A DNA stretch of 64,000 nucleotides from JBCBWG01 sp036804185 (GCA_050330095.1 JBHJOC010000040.1:20757-84756); one strand, 5' to 3'. Positions 26,551 through 36,036 are shown, counted from the stretch's first letter. Numbers and translations are program-made. Notes: a model not told the origin generated them from the letters alone.

Positions 26551-28110
26551 ATGGCCAACGCCTTTTCCATCCTGCCAACGCCAAGCGCGTTCGAGGCTGC
26601 CTATCGCTCAGGACGTCCTCAAGTCGTCTGGACGAAGACCGTAGCCGACCTGGAAACACCCGTTTCGGCCTACCTCAAACTCTCGTCGGATCCATCACCG
26701 TCGTTCCTGCTCGAATCGGTCGAAGGCGGCGCGGTTCGCGGTCGCTACTCGATCATCGGGATACGACCCGACATCGTCTGGCGCGCGTTCGGTGACAGAG
26801 CCGAAATCAAACGCGATGCGCTCTCCTCCTCGGCATCTTTCGAGGCCGAGGTGGCACCAACGCTTGAATCGCTGCGCCTGCTGCTCGACCAATCGGATAT
26901 TGAGATTCCGGAGGGGCTCCCGCCAATGGTCGCGGGCGTGTTTGGCCATATGGGCTACGACACGGTGCGCTTGGTCGAGCGACTGCCGAACATCCCGCCC
27001 GACCATCTGGGCGTGCCGGACGCCATGCTCGTCCGACCGACCTTGATGGCGATTTTCGATACCGTGAAGGACGAAATCACCGTCGTCACGCCCGTTCGGC
27101 CCCAGAGTGGTATCGATGCAGAGGCTGCGCGGCTGGCAGCAGTTGCGCGTCTGGAAACGGCACTTGAAGCCCTGGCTGCACCCTTGCCGGCCGCAAAGGA
27201 AGATCCGGCGCGCGCCCAGCCTGAGTTCGCCGACCCTGTCTCGAACACCTCTGAAACGCGGTTCCTCGAAATGGTGGGTGCCGCAAAGGAGTATATCGCA
27301 GCCGGCGACATCTTTCAGGTCGTACTGTCGCAGCGCTTCACGACCCCGTTCGCGCTTCCGCCCTTTGCGCTCTACCGCGCGCTGCGCCGGCTCAATCCAT
27401 CGCCGTTCCTATTTCACCTCGCCTTCGACGGCTATGCCCTCGTTGGGTCGAGCCCCGAGATCCTCGTGCGCGTACGCGACGGCGAGGTCACGATCCGCCC
27501 GATCGCGGGAACGGCCCGACGGGGCACCACCCAAGCCGAAGATCACAGGCTCGCCGAAGCGCTACTCGCCGACCCGAAGGAGCGCGCAGAGCACCTCATG
27601 CTGCTCGATCTCGGGCGCAATGACGTCGGGCGCGTCGCCGAAATCGGGACGGTCAAAGTGACGGAGCAATTCGTAGTCGAGCGCTACAGCCACGTCATGC
27701 ACATCGTCTCCAATGTGATCGGGCGGCTCGCGGCCGGACACGATGCAGTCGATGCACTCATGGCGGGATTTCCAGCTGGAACGGTCTCTGGAGCACCGAA
27801 AGTGCGGGCGATGCAGATCATCGACGAACTCGAGACGTCGAAGCGTGGCCCCTACGCCGGTTGCGTTGGATACTTCTCCGCCGACGGGAACATGGACACC
27901 TGCATCGTATTGCGCACCGCGCTTGTGAAAGACGGCTTGATGCACGTTCAGGCCGGAGCTGGGATCGTTTACGATTCAATCCCCGAGAATGAGCAGCAGG
28001 AGTGCATCAACAAAGCCAAGGCGCTTGTCAGGGCTGCCGAAGAGGCCGTGCGGTTTGCCGGCGGCAGCGGTGTGACTGGCGGCGGCCAACGCCAGGGCCC
28101 CTGGACGTGA
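26551..28110 (+). CDS. trpE: Anthranilate synthase component I
   Basis: TrpE makes anthranilate from chorismate with ammonia supplied by TrpG, the first tryptophan-pathway step. The 519-residue product has the N-terminal regulatory domain with SFLLESVEGG (the LLES tryptophan-feedback motif, about 50-60). The chorismate-binding domain has PIAGTARRG, LLDLGRNDVGRV and the GTVSGAPKVRAM motif. Nothing in the 120-base leader encodes a tryptophan-rich peptide. trpG, trpD and trpC, which often follow, are not found downstream in this window. Confidence 0.97.
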   Translation: MANAFSILPTPSAFEAAYRSGRPQVVWTKTVADLETPVSAYLKLSSDPSPSFLLESVEGGAVRGRYSIIGIRPDIVWRAFGDRAEIKRDALSSSASFEAEVAPTLESLRLLLDQSDIEIPEGLPPMVAGVFGHMGYDTVRLVERLPNIPPDHLGVPDAMLVRPTLMAIFDTVKDEITVVTPVRPQSGIDAEAARLAAVARLETALEALAAPLPAAKEDPARAQPEFADPVSNTSETRFLEMVGAAKEYIAAGDIFQVVLSQRFTTPFALPPFALYRALRRLNPSPFLFHLAFDGYALVGSSPEILVRVRDGEVTIRPIAGTARRGTTQAEDHRLAEALLADPKERAEHLMLLDLGRNDVGRVAEIGTVKVTEQFVVERYSHVMHIVSNVIGRLAAGHDAVDALMAGFPAGTVSGAPKVRAMQIIDELETSKRGPYAGCVGYFSADGNMDTCIVLRTALVKDGLMHVQAGAGIVYDSIPENEQQECINKAKALVRAAEEAVRFAGGSGVTGGGQRQGPWT

Positions 28111-28270
28111 TATGCACCCCAATGCACCCCACATTTGCGGGATCGCTTAAGGACGTGCGTCGCGGTCAGAGAGGGTTTCGCGTCGCTCGCGCGCCGCGCC
28201 GTCCTTTGTTCTGGCCCTGCGCGAAGGCGGCAATCGCGTCGCGCCGCGGCCGCACTGGCTGGCCCTTCGC

Positions 28271-29470
28271 TCACGCCGTTTTGGCAAACAGCTCACGGCC
28301 GATCAGCATGCGCCTGATTTCGCTCGTCCCAGCACCGATTTCGTAGAGTTTGGCATCCCGCAGAAGCCGGCCGGTCGGATAATCGTTGATGTAGCCGTTG
28401 CCGCCGAGCAGTTGGATCGCATCGAGCGCCACCTTGGTTGCTTGCTCGGCCGCGAGCAGAATGGCGCCGGCCGCATCCTCGCGCGTCGTCTCACCACGAT
28501 CGCACGCCCTGGCGACCGCATAGACGTAAGCGCGGCACGCGTTTGTCATGACATACATGTCGGCGAGCTTTCCCTGTACGAGCTGAAACTCACCGATTGG
28601 TCGGCCGAACTGCTTGCGGTCATGGACATAGGGCATGACGACGTCCAAGGCCGCCTGCATGATCCCGAGCGGGCCTGCAGCAAGCACCGCGCGCTCGTAA
28701 TCGAGCCCACTCATGAGCACATTGACGCCGCGCCCCACCTCGCCGAGCACGTTCTCGACCGGAACTTCGCAATCCTCGAAGACAAGCTCACCCGTATTCG
28801 ACCCACGCATGCCGAGCTTGTCGAGCTTCTGTGCCACGCGGAAGCCCTTGAAGCCCTTCTCGACGATGAACGCGGTGATACCACGGGGCCCCGCCTCGGG
28901 ATCGGTCTTGGCATAAACGACCAGAACATCGCCGCCAGGTCCGTTCGTGATCCACATCTTGGTGCCATTGAGCACGTAGCGATCACCGCGCTTCTCGGCT
29001 TGCAGCTTCATCGAAACGACATCGGAGCCTGCGCCAGGCTCGCTCATCGCAAGGCCGCCGACGTGCTCGCCCGAGATCAGTTTAGGCAGATAGCGCGCCT
29101 TCTGGTCACCATTGCCATTGCGGCGGATCTGGTTGACGCACAGGTTCGAGTGAGCGCCGTAGGACAGGCCGACCGACGCCGACCCCCGCGAAACCTCTTC
29201 CATCGCGATGCAGTGTTCGAGATAGCCGAGGCCTGTCCCGCCATATTCCTCCTCGACCGTGATCCCGTGCAATCCGAGCGCGCCGAGTTCTGGCCAGAGG
29301 TGGCGCGGAAACTCGTCCGTGCGGTCGATCTCGGCTGCGATCGGAGCAATCTTGTCCGAGGTGAACGAGCGCACCGTGTCCCGCAGCGCGTCGGCAGTCT
29401 CACCGAGGTCGAAATTGAATGTGGGCTGTGCGTTCGGGATCATGGGGGGCGTTACCTCGCGATTCGTCAT
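28271..29470 (-). CDS. ivd: Isovaleryl-CoA dehydrogenase
   Basis: This FAD enzyme oxidises isovaleryl-CoA to 3-methylcrotonyl-CoA in leucine breakdown. It has 399 residues with the acyl-CoA dehydrogenase fold. AMSEPGAGSDVVSMK and KMWITNGPGGD lie in the FAD-binding region, and the C-terminal domain has QLLGGNGYINDYP and EIGAGTSEIRR. Glu259 in GLDYER sits at the IVD-specific catalytic position rather than the usual C-terminal Glu. Methylcrotonyl-CoA carboxylase genes are not next to it. A second ATG nine codons in is possible. Confidence 0.93.
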   Translation of the reverse strand: MTNREVTPPMIPNAQPTFNFDLGETADALRDTVRSFTSDKIAPIAAEIDRTDEFPRHLWPELGALGLHGITVEEEYGGTGLGYLEHCIAMEEVSRGSASVGLSYGAHSNLCVNQIRRNGNGDQKARYLPKLISGEHVGGLAMSEPGAGSDVVSMKLQAEKRGDRYVLNGTKMWITNGPGGDVLVVYAKTDPEAGPRGITAFIVEKGFKGFRVAQKLDKLGMRGSNTGELVFEDCEVPVENVLGEVGRGVNVLMSGLDYERAVLAAGPLGIMQAALDVVMPYVHDRKQFGRPIGEFQLVQGKLADMYVMTNACRAYVYAVARACDRGETTREDAAGAILLAAEQATKVALDAIQLLGGNGYINDYPTGRLLRDAKLYEIGAGTSEIRRMLIGRELFAKTA

Positions 29471-29692
29471 GACGAAGGGTGGCGGCTCTCGGTCGCGGCC
29501 GGGTCCATGGCAACGCTATAGCGCGATCGTTGGCCGACGGGCAGTCTCGTGACGCCAAACAGTCGAACGGATGGCCCGGAGCGTTTGGAGCGTTGAATGC
29601 GAAGACCGGCACTGGCGCAAAGAACGCACGGCCCGGCCCTCCACTGGCACTGTGCTCTTTCAAGGAATTGACCAGGGAGTAGACGCAAGACG

Positions 29693-30169
29693 ATGACTGT
29701 CGATCCCACAGAGCGGCCGAGCCGTTTGCCGTGGCCGCCGATCCTGCTCGCGCTAGCCGTGGCCGGTGCGCTCATCGGCCAACGCCTTTTTCCCCTGCCC
29801 TGGCCTGGCACCGATGATGGGCCGGCTCGCGTCATCGGGATCACCTTCGCGCTCGGAGGCTTGACCCTCATGGTCTGGGCCGCGCTGACATTCCGCCGGC
29901 ACCGCACCACGATCCTGCCCCACCAGGGCGCGACACGGCTGATCACGGATGGTCCGTTCAGGCGGTTTCGCAACCCGATTTACGTTGCAGACACGATGTT
30001 GCTGCTCGGAGCAGCTGAATTCACGAAGAACATCTGGTTCGTCGCTGCTGCGGCCGCGTTTGTGCCACTCGTTACGTGGCTTGCGATTCTGCCCGAGGAA
30101 CGCCATCTCAAAGCTCGGTTTGGAGACGAGTACGTGTCCTACATGGCGCGCTCCCGGCGGTGGCTCTAA
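29693..30169 (+). CDS. Isoprenylcysteine carboxyl methyltransferase (ICMT)-family membrane protein
   Basis: The 158-residue product has four hydrophobic segments. The C-terminal signature of the ICMT/PEMT family is present: LITDGPFRRFRNPIYVAD near residues 82-100, and EERHLKARFGDEYVSYMARS near the end, which form the SAM and substrate site. Bacterial members methylate unknown lipids or small molecules; there is no prenylated-protein pathway evident. It is divergent from ivd and alone on its transcript. Confidence 0.87.
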   Translation: MTVDPTERPSRLPWPPILLALAVAGALIGQRLFPLPWPGTDDGPARVIGITFALGGLTLMVWAALTFRRHRTTILPHQGATRLITDGPFRRFRNPIYVADTMLLLGAAEFTKNIWFVAAAAAFVPLVTWLAILPEERHLKARFGDEYVSYMARSRRWL

Positions 30170-30397
30170 GCGACTTGGGCGACCACGCGCGGAGCTATGG
30201 GTCGTGGACGGACCATCACCTTCACAGTCAGTCGCTCATCGATTGGCGCAAACATTGAATCGCCGAAATTTCACTGATCTCTCATGAACGGTTCCCGTCT
30301 GGAGGCTCTGGCCATGGTTGCGACACACGCCTTCGCTGCGGCTTGCGGCTCTTCCAGGCCAGCATGCGCGCGCGTCAAGTCCGCCGGACGCCTCGAC

Positions 30398-31738
30398 ATG
30401 CGCACAGCGCTCACCAGCGCACTCGCCATCGCGCTCATCAGTCTGCCGCTTGTCGCGATCCCCGCCGGGACCGCTTCGGCGCAATCGGCTTGGCGCGACG
30501 CCATCGGCGATCTTTTGCGACGCGATGCGCCGGGTCCGCCGCAGGTGGCGACGGGCGAAACATCGGGACGGCTCGCGCAGCGGGACGAGGACGCGCAACG
30601 ACGTGCGACCCCGGACGAGGATCCGCGCGCTGGCGACCCTGCCTACGAGCAGGCGCGGCGGCTGATGAGCGCGATCGACCGCATCCTCGAGAATACGGCC
30701 GAGAACAGGCGTGCTGCCTCGAAGTTGCCGCCGCGCGACTCGTTTCTGGTGCCGCCGCTCTTTGCGGAGACCCGCGAAGACCGCGAACGGGTCATTCGCG
30801 ACCTTCTCGACAGCGCCCTCGGCATCGTCACGAACGTGCCCATCGTCGAGCACCAGAACACCATCACCGCGCGCCGCAAAGCGATCCGCGACCTTGAAAA
30901 CGAGATCGCAAAGATGCGCGAGAGGCGGCTCGATGCTCCGCAGTCAGGTCTTTTGCCGGGCATTCTGACGGACACGATCGAAAGCCTGGACGCAGGGATC
31001 GCCGAGGCCGAGAAACGAATTGTGGCCAACCGGGCCGAGATCGAGACCGTGAAGCGCGCAGTTCGTGAAGCGCTCGAGGCCTCTGGCATCAAGATGACGC
31101 AGGAGCAGGTGGATCTCCTGCTCGACAGCGTCCTCTCGGGCGACCTCGTGCGGCTTGTCGCAGTTTTCAACTCGGCCAAGCTGATCGACCGCCAGCTCGC
31201 GCGCCGCATGACCGCGACGGGCGAAAACATCGAGGCTGCGCGGAAGTTCTTTGCGATGCATGCTGCCTTGTTCGCGATGCTCGTGCACGCACAGGACACG
31301 CTGGTCGATAAGATCGACAACACATACCTTCCGAAGCTGTCGGCGATTACGCGTGACATTCGCGCAGCCCGTCAGAAAACCGAGCAGCTTCTTAAAGAAC
31401 CGAATCGGCCCGATCAAAAGCGTGTGCTCGAAGCCAACCTGGAGAGCCAGAAGCTCGCCGAGGAGGCAGCGCGGGGTTATCGCAAGTACATGCTGCAACA
31501 ACGGGAACAGGTTGCTGCTGCACGCGCCCGTGCGGCACATGACTTGCGGATTGCTGACAACACATATGAAACGGTCGAGGCGAGCTATCAGCTTCGAACA
31601 CTGATGAATGAAGCGACCCGCACATTCGAGGCGCTCGAGCGGCTCGAGGCGCCAACGTTCGAGGAAATATTCCGCAACGAAGAATTACGGCGCGAGTTCG
31701 AAAATTTGACAAAACGGCTCGAGGTCCCGTCGAGCTGA
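30398..31738 (+). CDS. Exported long coiled-coil protein, unknown function
   Basis: From the ATG at 30398 the 446-residue product starts with a signal peptide (MRTALTSALAIALISLPLVA and onwards, cleavage after ASA near 30). An Arg/Asp-rich disordered segment is followed by extended heptad-like helices at about 140-240 (TARRKAIRDLENEIAKMRER and ESLDAGIAEAEKRIVANRAE) and again at 310-440. It has no catalytic motif and no membrane helix apart from the signal. The architecture suggests a periplasmic scaffold. ATGs at 30284 and 30314 lie upstream in frame but would bury the signal peptide. No partner gene is adjacent. Confidence 0.74.
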   Translation: MRTALTSALAIALISLPLVAIPAGTASAQSAWRDAIGDLLRRDAPGPPQVATGETSGRLAQRDEDAQRRATPDEDPRAGDPAYEQARRLMSAIDRILENTAENRRAASKLPPRDSFLVPPLFAETREDRERVIRDLLDSALGIVTNVPIVEHQNTITARRKAIRDLENEIAKMRERRLDAPQSGLLPGILTDTIESLDAGIAEAEKRIVANRAEIETVKRAVREALEASGIKMTQEQVDLLLDSVLSGDLVRLVAVFNSAKLIDRQLARRMTATGENIEAARKFFAMHAALFAMLVHAQDTLVDKIDNTYLPKLSAITRDIRAARQKTEQLLKEPNRPDQKRVLEANLESQKLAEEAARGYRKYMLQQREQVAAARARAAHDLRIADNTYETVEASYQLRTLMNEATRTFEALERLEAPTFEEIFRNEELRREFENLTKRLEVPSS

Positions 31739-31785
31739 TCCTGACGGGCTCAGGCCGCAGCCTGCTCAACACGCCGGCAATTAAG

Positions 31786-31850
31786 ACCCGCTTTCCGTCG
31801 TTCGCAAGGACCCGCGTCGGGTGCCGAAACGAACGACGGCAAGCAAACGG
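31786..31850. repeat. Dispersed hairpin repeat, diverged module 1 copy
   Basis: GACCCGCTTTCCGTCGTTCG near the left and CCGAAACGAACGACGGCAAG near the right are related to the arms of the 24.1-kb hairpin, and CCGTCGTTCG/CGAACGACGG is a perfect 10-bp stem. The inner sequence differs, so this is a partial or degraded copy. It lies between convergent genes. Confidence 0.5.
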
Positions 31851-31894
31851 CACTTGCGCGCTGAGCCGCAAACAGGGGCCAAACGTCGGCGGGA

Positions 31895-33193
31895 CTAAAC
31901 CGCCGAGAGCGCTTGCTCGAGGTCAGCGATGATGTCGGACTTGTCTTCGATACCGACAGACAGGCGCACGACATCGGGGCCGGCGCCGGCAGCCGTGCGT
32001 TGGGCATCGGTCAGTTGGCGGTGTGTCGTCGAAGCCGGATGTATCACGAGCGAGCGCGTGTCGCCGATATTCGCCAAATGGCTGAACAATTTTAGTTTCT
32101 CGACGAACGAGACGCCGGCTTGATAGCCACCGGCAAGACCAAACGTGAACACAGCCCCCGCACCTTTGGGCGAAATCTTCTGTTGGATCGCGTGGTTCGG
32201 GTTATCGGGTAGCCCTGCATAATTCACCCATGCGACCTTCTCGTGACCCTTGAGATACTGTGCAGCCGCCATGGCGTTTTCGCAATGGCGCGCCATCCGA
32301 AGCGCAAGCGTTTCGACCCCATTCAGGATCAGGAAGGCATTCATCGGTGCAATCGCGGGACCGAGATCCCGAAGCCCCATGACACGTGCTGCGATGGCAA
32401 ATGCGAAGTCTCCGAACGTTTCGCCGAGGATCATGCCGTTATAGGATGCATTGGGTTCGACGAGCGTTCTATACCGGTGCTTCGCGCCGAGCCAATCGAA
32501 GGTGCCGCAATCAACGATGATGCCGCCGATCGAATTGCCATGACCGCCGATGAACTTAGTCAAGGAGTGAATGACGATATCGGCGCCGAAGGTTTTCGGC
32601 TGCACAAGATACGGCGTCGCCATCGTATTGTCGACGATCAGCGGCACTCCTGCTGACTTTGCAACCTTCGATATCGCCTCAATGTCGATGACGATGCCGC
32701 CCGGATTGGCGATGCTCTCGATAAAAATCGCGCGTGTTTTAGGTGTAACCGCTGCCGCGATCTCTTCCGGTTTCGTCGCATCGGCCCACACGACATTCCA
32801 GCCGAACTTTTTGAAAGCGTGATTGAACTGGTTGACCGACCCGCCATAAAGCTGGCGGCCCGCGATGAATTCATCACCCTGCTCAAGAAGCGTGTGGAAC
32901 GTGAGAAATTCTGCGGCGTGGCCCGATGCGACTGCGAGCGCCGCCGTGCCCTCCTCGAGCGCCGCAATACGGCTTTCCAGCACGGCTTGCGTCGGGTTCA
33001 TGATCCGCGTGTAGATGTTGCCGAAGGCCTCGAGGCCGAAAAGTGCGGCCGCGTGATCGGCATCGTTGAAGACGAAGGACGTCGTCTGATAGATCGGCGT
33101 AATGCGCGCGCCGGTCGAGGGATCGGGTGCGGCGCCAGCATGGATGGCGAGTGTGTCGAAGCCTGGTGCTTTGGTCGAGCCTGCATCCTGCAT
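31895..33193 (-). CDS. metY: O-acetylhomoserine sulfhydrylase (aminocarboxypropyltransferase)
   Basis: This PLP enzyme makes homocysteine from O-acetylhomoserine and sulphide, a direct-sulphurylation route to methionine. The 432-residue product has the Cys/Met-metabolism PLP fold with YTRIMNPT, ASGHAAEFLT, IVDNTMATPYL and the PLP lysine Lys213 in SLTKFIGGHGNSIGG. The length and the LVIHPASTTHRQL ending fit MetY better than MetB or MetC. A SAM-responsive riboswitch would be plausible upstream, but I could not recognise one. Confidence 0.94.
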   Translation of the reverse strand: MQDAGSTKAPGFDTLAIHAGAAPDPSTGARITPIYQTTSFVFNDADHAAALFGLEAFGNIYTRIMNPTQAVLESRIAALEEGTAALAVASGHAAEFLTFHTLLEQGDEFIAGRQLYGGSVNQFNHAFKKFGWNVVWADATKPEEIAAAVTPKTRAIFIESIANPGGIVIDIEAISKVAKSAGVPLIVDNTMATPYLVQPKTFGADIVIHSLTKFIGGHGNSIGGIIVDCGTFDWLGAKHRYRTLVEPNASYNGMILGETFGDFAFAIAARVMGLRDLGPAIAPMNAFLILNGVETLALRMARHCENAMAAAQYLKGHEKVAWVNYAGLPDNPNHAIQQKISPKGAGAVFTFGLAGGYQAGVSFVEKLKLFSHLANIGDTRSLVIHPASTTHRQLTDAQRTAAGAGPDVVRLSVGIEDKSDIIADLEQALSAV

Positions 33194-33648
33194 GATCGGG
33201 GTCCTCTTGGTCGTGAATTCGCCTTGCCGCTAGGCACGTCGTCGAGCATGCACCAGCGTCTGGGCGAGCTTTGACGCGTGCCGGCCTGGGTCAACGTGAT
33301 GAGCGTCACGGCCGCGCCTGTGTCAACGCTTGATGGCACCTGGCGCAATCTGGACGGCCCCGCACGACCTGAACCGGATTTCAACCGCGGCTCTGCGGCC
33401 AACACGCGCCCATCGTGTGCGCCCGGCCGGCGCAAACTGTTTCCGCTTTTCTCGCAAGTGACGCAAGAATTTGTGCTTTTTCTGCCGGCTCGGAAGCGGC
33501 CAAGCCAGAGAATGGCACTTTTGCGGCAGCCGAGCCGAAACAGGCGCGACGATCTTACTCCGTCGGTGCTTTTGACGGCTGTCTCTGCTATCGCCGCCTC
33601 GTCCGTGGGAAAACCGCGGACCAAGGTTTCCAAACGGGAAGTTACAAC
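33194..33648. other. Divergent metY / glycine-rich protein spacer
   Basis: This 455-base spacer should hold promoters for both genes. A perfect TTGACA reads leftwards at 33326-33321, a possible metY -35 box, but no convincing -10 box sits at the right spacing. The SAM-II signature bases are not seen. No gene is evident. Confidence 0.4.
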
Positions 33649-33939
33649 ATGGACATCACCAGCCTCATTCCAGTCCTGCTCCAGGGTGGTCTCGGCGGCC
33701 TCGTCGGCGGCAACATCCTCGGGCGGATCGGCAAGGGTAGCGTCGGACAGAACTCGCTCGTCGGTATCATCGGCGGGGCGATCGCGACTTATTTCTTCGG
33801 GCCAACCTATGGGCCGATGCTTGGCGGTCTGGTCGGATCGGGTCTTGAGCAGATCGTTGGCAACCTCGGTGTCGGGGCCGTCGGAGGGGGCGGACTCGGC
33901 TTGATCATCAGCCTTCTGCGCTCGATGACGTCGCGCTAA
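33649..33939 (+). CDS. Small glycine-rich hydrophobic protein, unknown function
   Basis: The 96-residue product is dominated by glycine-spaced hydrophobic stretches (GGLGGLVGGNILG at 13-25, IIGGAIATYFFG at 40-51, GPMLGGLVGSGL and AVGGGGLGLIISLL). These resemble glycine-zipper membrane segments. There are no cysteines, no catalytic motif and no signal peptide of normal type. The ATG at 33649 has GGGAA about 10 bases upstream. It is convergent with the di-haem peroxidase operon. Family unknown to me. Confidence 0.65.
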   Translation: MDITSLIPVLLQGGLGGLVGGNILGRIGKGSVGQNSLVGIIGGAIATYFFGPTYGPMLGGLVGSGLEQIVGNLGVGAVGGGGLGLIISLLRSMTSR

Positions 33940-34005
33940 CGGGACAGATCGTTGCCACTCATCGACAAGTTGGCCCAACGGCCAGATTGAGCGCGCCGCA
34001 TATGC

Positions 34006-35022
34006 TCAGAGCGTTTTCAGGAACGCGACGAGCGCGGCGCGCTCGTGCGGCGCCAGGGCCAGGTCGGGCGCGATCGTCTCGGACAGCGATGGACGCGAGA
34101 TGACACCGCCGGCGTAGTGCCCAACGACATCGTCGAGGGTTGCGAGAGCGCCATCGTGCATGTACGGCGCGGTCTCAATGATCGACCTGAGCGTCGGAGT
34201 TTTGAACCGCACCCTGCCCGTGCGTGCTTCTGGTGCGCGGCCGATATCGCGCAACCGGTCATCCGTCATCCGCCACCCGATATGGCAGGTCGCGCAACGC
34301 CCCTTTCCAGCAAACAGAGCGAACCCCGCCTTCTCGACGTCGGTCAGCGCGTCATCGTCGCCGGCGATCCAGTCGTCGAAGCGCGTGCGGGGCGGCGCAA
34401 GCCGCGCGACGTATGCGGCAATTGCGGACTCGACGAACCCTCGATCGACGACGCCAGGCCCGGTGCTCGCCGCGATCTGCCGGATTTGATCGTCGCTGTG
34501 GAGCCGCTCGACGATGCCTGGCCACGCGCTTGCCAACTCTTGCAGATCGGTGATCGGGCGCTGCATCTGTTCGATGAGGTTCGATGCGCTGCCATCCCAA
34601 TTCAACCGCGGCTTCCGCCCAGAAGAGCCAACGGCCTGCTGAAACCCGATCCCCCACAACGTCGGCGTGTTTCTCAGCAATGCCGTTGGCGACCGGCCAG
34701 ACGCACGCTCCAGCCCGTCCGCAAACCCGAGGCTCGGGACATGACAGGTTGCGCACGAGCGCGTGCCGTCACCGGAAAGGCGGGTATCACTGAAAAGGGT
34801 TTCGCCTAACGCAACAAGGCCAGCGGCACTCTCCGGCTCGACGGCGACCAGATCGGAGCCTTCTGATGGCACCGACGTCGCCGGGCGCTCGAACACCTGC
34901 CGCCAAAGGGGCGCAAGCTGGTCAGAGGCGTGAGCCGGCGCCACGAGACCGTGGAAGGCAACGATCTCGAAGACTGCCAAAAGAACGGCTGACGCCGCAC
35001 ACCTCGCGGAACCGCGCCTCAC
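34006..35022 (-). CDS. Di-haem cytochrome c peroxidase family protein (MauG/CcpA-like)
   Basis: The 338-residue product has an N-terminal signal peptide (cleavage near HA-S at residue 32) and two haem c sites: CATCH at 90-94 and CATCH at 243-247. The segment APYMHDGALATLDDVVGHYAGG (C-terminal haem region, residues about 284-305) is typical of bacterial di-haem peroxidases. These reduce hydrogen peroxide in the periplasm or oxidise protein residues (MauG). It starts with GTG at 35022, overlapping the stop of the CoA-binding protein gene in GTGA, so it is the last gene of a coupled operon. Physiological donor unknown. Confidence 0.9.
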   Translation of the reverse strand: MRRGSARCAASAVLLAVFEIVAFHGLVAPAHASDQLAPLWRQVFERPATSVPSEGSDLVAVEPESAAGLVALGETLFSDTRLSGDGTRSCATCHVPSLGFADGLERASGRSPTALLRNTPTLWGIGFQQAVGSSGRKPRLNWDGSASNLIEQMQRPITDLQELASAWPGIVERLHSDDQIRQIAASTGPGVVDRGFVESAIAAYVARLAPPRTRFDDWIAGDDDALTDVEKAGFALFAGKGRCATCHIGWRMTDDRLRDIGRAPEARTGRVRFKTPTLRSIIETAPYMHDGALATLDDVVGHYAGGVISRPSLSETIAPDLALAPHERAALVAFLKTL

Positions 35023-35549
35023 GGCTTACGGATCAGATGGCCCTGCACGCCATTGGGTGACAGCAGCGGGCGGGCACTTGTGATCACGCGCGAATTGACG
35101 CCCGCCCAGCCGATCTCGCCGGACAATCGTCCATATTCGATCTTTGGGCAGCGGTTCATGACGACTTTCAGGCCAGCCTGTTCGGCGCGCTCAGCTGCTG
35201 CATCGTTGCGGACACCGAGCTGCATCCAGATGACCTTGATCCCGAGTGCATCCTTCAATCCGATCGCTTGATCCGTGATCGCGCCGGCGGCCTCCGCATT
35301 GCGGAAGATGTCGACCACGTCGACGGGCGCGGGAACGTCTGAAAGATCAGCATACACCGTCTGGCCGAGGAGGGTCTGCCCTGCCAGACCAGGGTTGATC
35401 GGGTGTACCGTATAACCCTTCTGGATCAGGTACTTGAGTGCAAAATAGCTCGGCCGGCTGGTGTTCGCCGACGCGCCGACCATGGCGAAGACGCGGGCGT
35501 CTGCCAGGATCGTGGAGATGTAGGCGTCAGTGTAGCTCGGGTGGTTCAT
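35019..35549 (-). CDS. CoA-binding domain protein (YccU-like)
   Basis: The 176-residue product has a Rossmann-like CoA_binding_2 domain: FAMVGASANTSRPSYFA near 20-36, GYTVHPINPGL near 47-57, and VDVVDIFRN near 80. The C-terminal part has the conserved VVMNRCPKIEY. Proteins of this family bind CoA or related nucleotides without a known reaction; the cysteine suggests CoA-disulphide or redox linkage. Its ATG overlaps the VOC gene stop by four bases and its stop overlaps the peroxidase start, so the three are translationally coupled. Confidence 0.88.
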   Translation of the reverse strand: MNHPSYTDAYISTILADARVFAMVGASANTSRPSYFALKYLIQKGYTVHPINPGLAGQTLLGQTVYADLSDVPAPVDVVDIFRNAEAAGAITDQAIGLKDALGIKVIWMQLGVRNDAAAERAEQAGLKVVMNRCPKIEYGRLSGEIGWAGVNSRVITSARPLLSPNGVQGHLIRKP

Positions 35550-36016
35550 TGCGGTCCAACTGAAGCCGTTGAGTGCGCAGGCAACGTCGGCAAGGCGAAG
35601 TGCCCTCTGCTGTCGAGCGGGAAATGCGGGTTGTAAGCCATCTCCCAGAGATGTCCGTCGGGGTCTGAGAAATAGCCAGAGTAGCCGCCCCAGAAGACCC
35701 TGCGAGCGGGTTGCACGATAGTGGCTCCGCAGGCATGAGCCAACGCCAAGGCGGCATCGACGTTGGCTTCATGAGCAAAATTGATGGCCAGTGACACCGG
35801 CCCTGGGCCTCCGGCAAAGCTCGCGACGCCGGCGTCCTCTGCCAACGCGTCGCGACCAAACACTGCAAGCACAGTGCCGTCGAGCTGGAAAAACACGACG
35901 CCGTCGCTGTCGAAGTCGACACGCACAAAGCCAATCGAGCAGTAAAAATCAGACGACCGCGCGACATCGGCAACGCCGAGCGTGATCAGATTAACCCGGC
36001 CCGGAAGACGGCTCAT
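35546..36016 (-). CDS. VOC-family protein (glyoxalase/bleomycin-resistance fold)
   Basis: The product, 156 residues from the ATG at 36016, has the paired beta-alpha-beta-beta-beta modules of VOC proteins. RVNLITLGVADVARSSDFY starts the first module, VVFFQLDGTVLAVFGRD follows, and GGYSGYFSDPDGHLWEMAYN closes the second with the typical metal-ligand Glu. The substrate is unknown. A GGGGAG lies upstream of 36016. An ATG at 36055 would overlap the preceding gene by 19 bases. It is the second gene of the crotonase-VOC-CoA-binding-peroxidase operon. Confidence 0.87.
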   Translation of the reverse strand: MSRLPGRVNLITLGVADVARSSDFYCSIGFVRVDFDSDGVVFFQLDGTVLAVFGRDALAEDAGVASFAGGPGPVSLAINFAHEANVDAALALAHACGATIVQPARRVFWGGYSGYFSDPDGHLWEMAYNPHFPLDSRGHFALPTLPAHSTASVGPQ

Positions 36017-36036
36017 CCCGGCCGCACTCTCCCCGA

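Noticed and set aside
28412..29521. 369-codon plus-strand open frame
   Set aside because: Antisense to ivd, with composition typical of a complement frame.
33194..33330. Possible SAM-II riboswitch before metY
   Set aside because: Such riboswitches often precede methionine genes in alphaproteobacteria, but the conserved loop sequences and pseudoknot partners could not be found here.
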